Of a DNA stretch of 46,767 nt, positions 43,113 to 46,767 are shown in pieces (position 1 is the first letter of the stretch; each line of letters opens with the position of its first letter). The DNA is from Terriglobia bacterium (lineage in GTDB: Bacteria; Acidobacteriota; Terriglobia; Acidiferrales; UBA7541), in the NCBI GenBank assembly GCA_020073705.1, contig JAIQES010000034.1, positions 1 through 46,767 on the forward strand, given 5' to 3'. The position numbers and the translations under genes are program-made. The notes beneath the pieces are model-generated. The model was given only the letters and a program-made list of their open reading frames with translations. It did no database searches and had not been told where the DNA came from.

Positions 43113-43256
43113 ACAGCTTGTTGAAAACTGTTCGTTACGGTGTCATTCCGAGCGAAGCGAGGAATCCCTCTGTGCGATAAGCCAAGAAAAAGAGAGATTC
43201 CTCGTCGCTTCGCTCCTCGGAATGACATGCACAGAGAGTTTTTCCAAAAGCTGCTA
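43113..43256. repeat. REP/MITE-like nested inverted repeat, copy 2
   Basis: Inner arms TGTCATTCCGAGCGAAGCGA (43141-43160, continuing GGAATC) and GATTCCTCGTCGCTTCGCTC followed by CTCGGAATGACA (ending 43227) are inverted copies. Outer arms ACAGCTTGTTGAAAAC and GTTTTTCCAAAAGCTGCT pair imperfectly. TGTCATTCCGAGC is shared with the element at 317-456. It lies between convergent genes and may also serve as a terminator. Confidence 0.75.
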
Positions 43257-43289
43257 AAGACGCGAACGACAACGCCCACACTTCATGCG

Positions 43290-44159
43290 CTAGCGCGGCA
43301 AATCCATCGTCATCAGAAATGCGCGCGTGCGCGGATCAAGCCAGTCGCGCAAGGCGTCTCCCAGGAGGTTGAACGCAAGGACCGCCGCCATAATTGCGAG
43401 AGCGGGAAATAGCACCAGATGCGGCGCATCGAAGAGATGATTCCGCGCGTCGTTGAGCATGGCGCCCCAACTCGGCGTCGGCACAATCACGCCGAGCCCC
43501 AGAAAACTCAACGTCGATTCCGCCAGAATCGCCCCGGCCATTCCGATCGTCGCTTGAATCAGCACGGGCGGCAGCGTGTTCGGCAGCAGGTGCCGCAGCA
43601 GGATGCGCGCGTGTGATGCGCCGAGCGACCTCGCTGCGAGGATGAACTCCATTTCGCGCACCTTCAGCACCTGTGCGCGCGCCAGCCGCGCGTAGCCTGC
43701 CCAACCTGTCACCGTCAGGGCCAGGATGACCTTGTCCAATCCCGGCCCGAGAAACGCCGCAAACGCGATGGCGAGAAGAATTCCCGGAAACGAAAGAAAC
43801 GAATTGATCAGGATAATGTTCACGAAGCGGTCGAATGCGCCGCCGAAATACCCTGCAAGCGAACCGAGCGCGAGACCCACAATTCCCGCGCTGAATACCA
43901 CCGATACTCCGACCGTCAACGAAACGCGCGCACCGTAAAGCGTGCGCGAGAAAACATCGCGGCCCAGCTCATCCGTCCCCATCCAGTGGTGCGCGTTTGG
44001 TGGCAGCAAACGCTCCGGCAGGCTCTGCGCCGAAGGATCTCGCGGCGCGAGCCACGGCGCAAAAACAGCCATCAGGACAAGCAACACGGCCACAGCAAGT
44101 CCCCAGCGCCCCAGCCCGCTCGTGCGCAGAAATTGCCGGACCGGCGATGCCTCTCTCAT
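43290..44159 (-). CDS. ABC transporter permease (DppC type)
   Basis: A 289-residue inner-membrane permease of the dipeptide/oligopeptide/nickel class. The N-terminal segment WGLAVAVLLVLMAVFAPWLAP is TM1, HHWMGTDELGRDVFSR is the DppC signature, and EAxxxG-type coupling appears in MEFILAARSLGASHARILLRH. AILAESTLSFLGLGV and PSWGAML are further DppC motifs. It follows dppB by 40 bp. No binding protein or ATPase gene is present in the window on this side, so the full transporter is incomplete here. Substrate unknown. Confidence 0.93.
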   Translation of the reverse strand: MREASPVRQFLRTSGLGRWGLAVAVLLVLMAVFAPWLAPRDPSAQSLPERLLPPNAHHWMGTDELGRDVFSRTLYGARVSLTVGVSVVFSAGIVGLALGSLAGYFGGAFDRFVNIILINSFLSFPGILLAIAFAAFLGPGLDKVILALTVTGWAGYARLARAQVLKVREMEFILAARSLGASHARILLRHLLPNTLPPVLIQATIGMAGAILAESTLSFLGLGVIVPTPSWGAMLNDARNHLFDAPHLVLFPALAIMAAVLAFNLLGDALRDWLDPRTRAFLMTMDLPR

Positions 44160-44199
44160 GGCTTTCTCTCGAATCCTGCCGTAAATCCATCCCTGTGCG

Positions 44200-45120
44200 T
44201 CATTGCAGCCGCACCCTCGGGTCCACCAAGGCGTAAACGAAGTCGGTAAGGAGGTTTACAGCAACATACGAAAGGGCAATCACCAGAATGCAGCCCTGCA
44301 GCAACGGGTAATCGCGCGCGGAAATTGCCTGCACGGCAAGCCGCCCGATGCCAGGCCAGGAAAAAATGGACTCCGTGACAATGGTGCCTGCCAGCAACGA
44401 CCCAAACTGCAACCCGACAATCGTGATGACCGGAATGAGCGCATTCGGAAAGGCGTGCCGGAACAGCACGGACGTCTCTGCGATGCCCTTCGCGCGAGCC
44501 GTGCGCACGTAGTCGCTCGAAAGCTCCTCAATCATCGATCCACGGACCATGCGAGTAAGAATTGCGGCCAATGCTGCGCCCAATGTGATGGCCGGCAGGA
44601 TCAGATGGCTCGCACCGCCTCGCCCCGAAACAGGCAGCCATCCGATCTCCACCGAAAAAACCAGTATCAGCACAGGCCCGAGAGCAAAATTGGGAACCGA
44701 AAGGCCAAGCAGCGTGAAGAACGACGCTGCTCGGTCCGCCCCGCTGCCACGGTGCCTGGCGGAAAATACCCCCGCAGGGATGGCAATCGCGATGCAGACG
44801 ATCAGGGCTGCCAGGGACAGCTCGAGCGTCGCTGGAAAACGGTTCAGCACGATTGCGCGCACCGGCGCCGCGAAGTGGAGCGACCTGCCCCAGTCGCCGC
44901 GCGCAAGGCCCTCAAGGTACCGCGCGTATTGCACGCCGAGCGGCTGGTCGAGTCCGAGCGAGTGCCGCAACTGCGTGAGATCTTCGGCGCGTGCATCCTG
45001 GCCGAGCATTTGCAGCACCGGATCACCCGGCACGATGTGAATCAGCAGAAAGACCATCGTGAGGATGAGCCACAGCGCAGGCAGTGTGTAGAGGACGCGA
45101 AGAAGGATGTGCCGAATCAT
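44200..45120 (-). CDS. ABC transporter permease (DppB type)
   Basis: A 306-residue permease partner of the DppC-like protein. Signatures are VFLLIHIVPGDPV, GLDQPLGVQYARYL, GDWGRSLHFAAPV, the coupling helix DYVRTARAKGIAETSVLFRHAFPNALIPVIT, and ESIFSWPGIGRLAVQAI. ATG 45120 overlaps the CorC-like stop as ATGA, so translation is coupled to that gene. Peptide or nickel import are the common roles. A nickel role could serve the hydrogenase, but nothing here shows it. Confidence 0.93.
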   Translation of the reverse strand: MIRHILLRVLYTLPALWLILTMVFLLIHIVPGDPVLQMLGQDARAEDLTQLRHSLGLDQPLGVQYARYLEGLARGDWGRSLHFAAPVRAIVLNRFPATLELSLAALIVCIAIAIPAGVFSARHRGSGADRAASFFTLLGLSVPNFALGPVLILVFSVEIGWLPVSGRGGASHLILPAITLGAALAAILTRMVRGSMIEELSSDYVRTARAKGIAETSVLFRHAFPNALIPVITIVGLQFGSLLAGTIVTESIFSWPGIGRLAVQAISARDYPLLQGCILVIALSYVAVNLLTDFVYALVDPRVRLQ

Positions 45121-46523
45121 TCCGTTTTCCGAGTGTTCTCGGCGCTGGGTCTCGCGTCCGGTTTGGATGCAGGAACCGGCGGCTCCCCCGGCTGCTTCAA
45201 GCGCTGGATCTTGATGCGCGCGATGCGCCGGCGGTCCATTTCCACAACGGTGAAGCGATACCCTTCGAAGTCAAAACTCTCTCCCCCGCGGGGAATGAAT
45301 CCGAGTTGGGCGAGAACGAAGCCTCCTGCCGTGGCGTATGCGGGATCCTCCGGCAAGATGATGTTGTACTGCGACTCCAGATCGCGCAGGCTCAGGGATG
45401 CGTCGAAAATCATCGCCGCATCGGCGCCGTGTCCAACGATGAGCGGCTTCTGCACCACATCGTACTCGTCATGAATCTCGCCGACGAGATGCTCCAGGAC
45501 GTCCTCGAGCGTCACCAGCCCCAGAATGCTGCCGAATTCGTCCACGACCATCGCTATTCCGGTGTGGCGAGAACGCAACTCTGCAAGCAGTTCGTTCGCC
45601 GGTTTGCTTTCCGGCACAATCAGCACTTCGTGCAATATGCGCCGCAGCTCGAACTTAGGCGCGGACCAGCCTTCCTCGGCGCGGCGCTCGCGATCGAGCA
45701 ATATCCACACGATGTCCTTAATGTGAATGTAACCAAGCACGTGGTCGCCGCCGTCTTCAAACACCGGCAGCCGCGTGCGCTGCGTCGTGACGAATACGCG
45801 CATCACATCGTCGAGCGTAGCATCGGCAGAAACCCAATGCACATCCGGCCGCGGCACCATCAGCTCTCGCACCTGCAGGCGGTCAAGCTCAATCGCGGCA
45901 AGGATCAGCTTTTCCTCCTCGACGCCGACCAACCCGCGCTCTCGCGCTTGCCGGATCTGAATCTGTAACTCCTCGGCGGAATGAACAAGCGTGTGGCTCT
46001 GGCGTCCGGACAATCCCAGCCCCCTCAGAATCCACCGGCTGGCCCCGTCGAGCAAATCGATCGCCGGCCAAAATGCGCCCAGATACCACTGGAAGGGCCG
46101 CGCCACCAGCAAGGCAACGCGTCCGGCACGCTGCAGGCTGATGCTCTTCGGAACCAACTCGCCGAGCACAACGTGCAGAATCGTTAAGAACATAAATGCC
46201 ACGGCGAGCGAAACCGCGTGCACGAGAACGACCGTATGCCGTCCCGGTATGTTCGCAACCAACGGCCTCAGCCAGGCTGCAAGTGTGGCCTCACCGAGCG
46301 CGCCGAACCCGAGACTGGTCATCGTTATGCCGACCTGCACCCCGGAAACCACGCGGTCGAGCCGCCCGAGCAGGTCCAGCACGATCCGGGCGCGCACGTC
46401 GCCTTCTTTCTCCAGTTGCTGCACACGCGATAGCCGCACCGCGACAAGCGAAAACTCCACGGCCGCGAAGAATCCGTTCACGGCCACCAGCGCCAGTAGT
46501 CCCAGCAGTCGCAGCGCGATCAT
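45117..46523 (-). CDS. CorC/HlyC-type membrane protein with CBS domains (DUF21 family)
   Basis: A 468-residue protein. The N-terminal DUF21 domain has four hydrophobic segments (LLGLLALVAVNGFFAAVEFSL, GALGEATLAAWLRPL, AVSLAVAFMFLTILHVVLGEL). Two CBS modules follow (MVPRPDVHWVSADATLDDVM; LAELRSRHTGIAMVVDEFGSILGLVTLEDVLEHLVGEI), then a CorC_HlyC domain with YATAGGFVLAQLGFIP and ESFDFEGYRFTV. The tail is Pro-rich. ATG 46523 is chosen with GGGGGA upstream; the longer in-frame extension lacks family sequence. Homologues are Mg2+/Co2+ efflux-related. It is the first gene of a leftward operon with dppB and dppC. Confidence 0.93.
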   Translation of the reverse strand: MIALRLLGLLALVAVNGFFAAVEFSLVAVRLSRVQQLEKEGDVRARIVLDLLGRLDRVVSGVQVGITMTSLGFGALGEATLAAWLRPLVANIPGRHTVVLVHAVSLAVAFMFLTILHVVLGELVPKSISLQRAGRVALLVARPFQWYLGAFWPAIDLLDGASRWILRGLGLSGRQSHTLVHSAEELQIQIRQARERGLVGVEEEKLILAAIELDRLQVRELMVPRPDVHWVSADATLDDVMRVFVTTQRTRLPVFEDGGDHVLGYIHIKDIVWILLDRERRAEEGWSAPKFELRRILHEVLIVPESKPANELLAELRSRHTGIAMVVDEFGSILGLVTLEDVLEHLVGEIHDEYDVVQKPLIVGHGADAAMIFDASLSLRDLESQYNIILPEDPAYATAGGFVLAQLGFIPRGGESFDFEGYRFTVVEMDRRRIARIKIQRLKQPGEPPVPASKPDARPSAENTRKTE

Positions 46524-46767
46524 GATGTCCCCCGGCGCCTCCGATTCTAACAGTGTCGGCAGCGCAGCCCAAGCAGCCACTTGTTGTTGTTGGGATTATC
46601 CTGAGTGAAGGGATTTCCGGGGAAATGAGGGTAACTGATAGAAAATTCTTGTTGTTGTGGGAGTTTTGCCGGTGGTGGGATTTCGCGGATTCTTTTGGAG
46701 TAGGCGCTAAAGTGTCCGTTGGAAGTTATTGATTCTACGTGCGGAGAGGCACGAAATCACCAAATCC
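46524..46767. other. Right-edge intergenic sequence
   Basis: No gene is recognised. The sequence holds TTGTTGTTG runs and G-rich patches (near 46584 and 46651). It presumably contains the leftward promoter of the CorC-like operon, but no clear -35/-10 pair was identified. The window ends before any further feature. Confidence 0.4.

Noticed and set aside
44203-45474. Plus-strand 423-codon frame
   Set aside because: Antisense to the DppB-type permease and the CorC-like gene; Arg/Gln-rich shadow typical of GC-rich DNA.
1-46767. CRISPR arrays, rRNA or tRNA genes, and plasmid or phage genes
   Set aside because: No regularly spaced repeats, RNA genes, integrase-plus-att structure or replication genes were seen.

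Overview
The window looks like a chromosomal segment of an Acidobacteriota-type bacterium. This is an inference from gene content: a bacillithiol deacetylase, an Oar-like TonB-dependent receptor with an N-terminal carboxypeptidase-like domain, paired DUF507 genes, IS1380-type transposase debris and a split acyl-CoA mutase. There is no rRNA, tRNA or CRISPR, and the DNA is moderately GC-rich throughout.

Layout. 0-3.6 kb: ordinary chromosome (SDR fragment, bshB1, a secreted M48 protease, two DUF507 genes). 3.7-8.6 kb: two universal stress genes facing a small membrane-protein ORF, nicotinate phosphoribosyltransferase, an APH-fold phosphotransferase and a CysC-like P-loop kinase. 8.6-12.9 kb: IS1380 debris, a 41-codon ORF with an exceptionally strong Shine-Dalgarno, and a 1239-residue TonB-dependent receptor. 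13-19 kb: a tightly coupled OsmC / acetyl-CoA synthetase / pyruvate-type dehydrogenase E1a-E1b-E2 / acyl carrier protein operon. 19.3-24.9 kb: PRPP synthetase, a ribosome-hibernation factor fused to a cold-shock domain, YbaK deacylase, a basic-acidic small protein, a tandem-ACT protein and a primary-type sigma factor. 25.2-35.9 kb: the [NiFe]-hydrogenase maturation set hypCDEABF facing the structural operon hyaABCD, with a transposase scrap between them. 36-39 kb: a mutase with isobutyryl-CoA mutase specificity residues, divergent from an acyl-CoA dehydrogenase. 39-46.8 kb: more IS debris, a SoxC/SoxD-like sulfite or sulfane dehydrogenase pair, a SAM hydrolase (DUF62), and a CorC-like / DppB / DppC operon.

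The main result is a shared operator, TGTGA-N6-TCACA (CRP/FNR-superfamily type). It occurs as three perfect and three one-mismatch copies, all between 5.2 and 35.9 kb. They lie upstream of the stress/NAD-salvage divergon, the OsmC-acetyl-CoA operon, the ribosome-hibernation/ACT divergon, the hyp operon and the hya operon. At four of them a -10-like hexamer begins 28.5-30.5 bp from the operator centre, the spacing expected of class II CRP/FNR activation. The 32 kb from 3.8 to 35.9 kb therefore reads as one co-regulated energy-starvation or low-oxygen survival island: H2 oxidation for electrons, acetyl-CoA supply, NAD and PRPP salvage, ribosome protection, Usp proteins and a dedicated sigma factor. 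In content, not in operator sequence, it resembles the mycobacterial DosR dormancy regulon.
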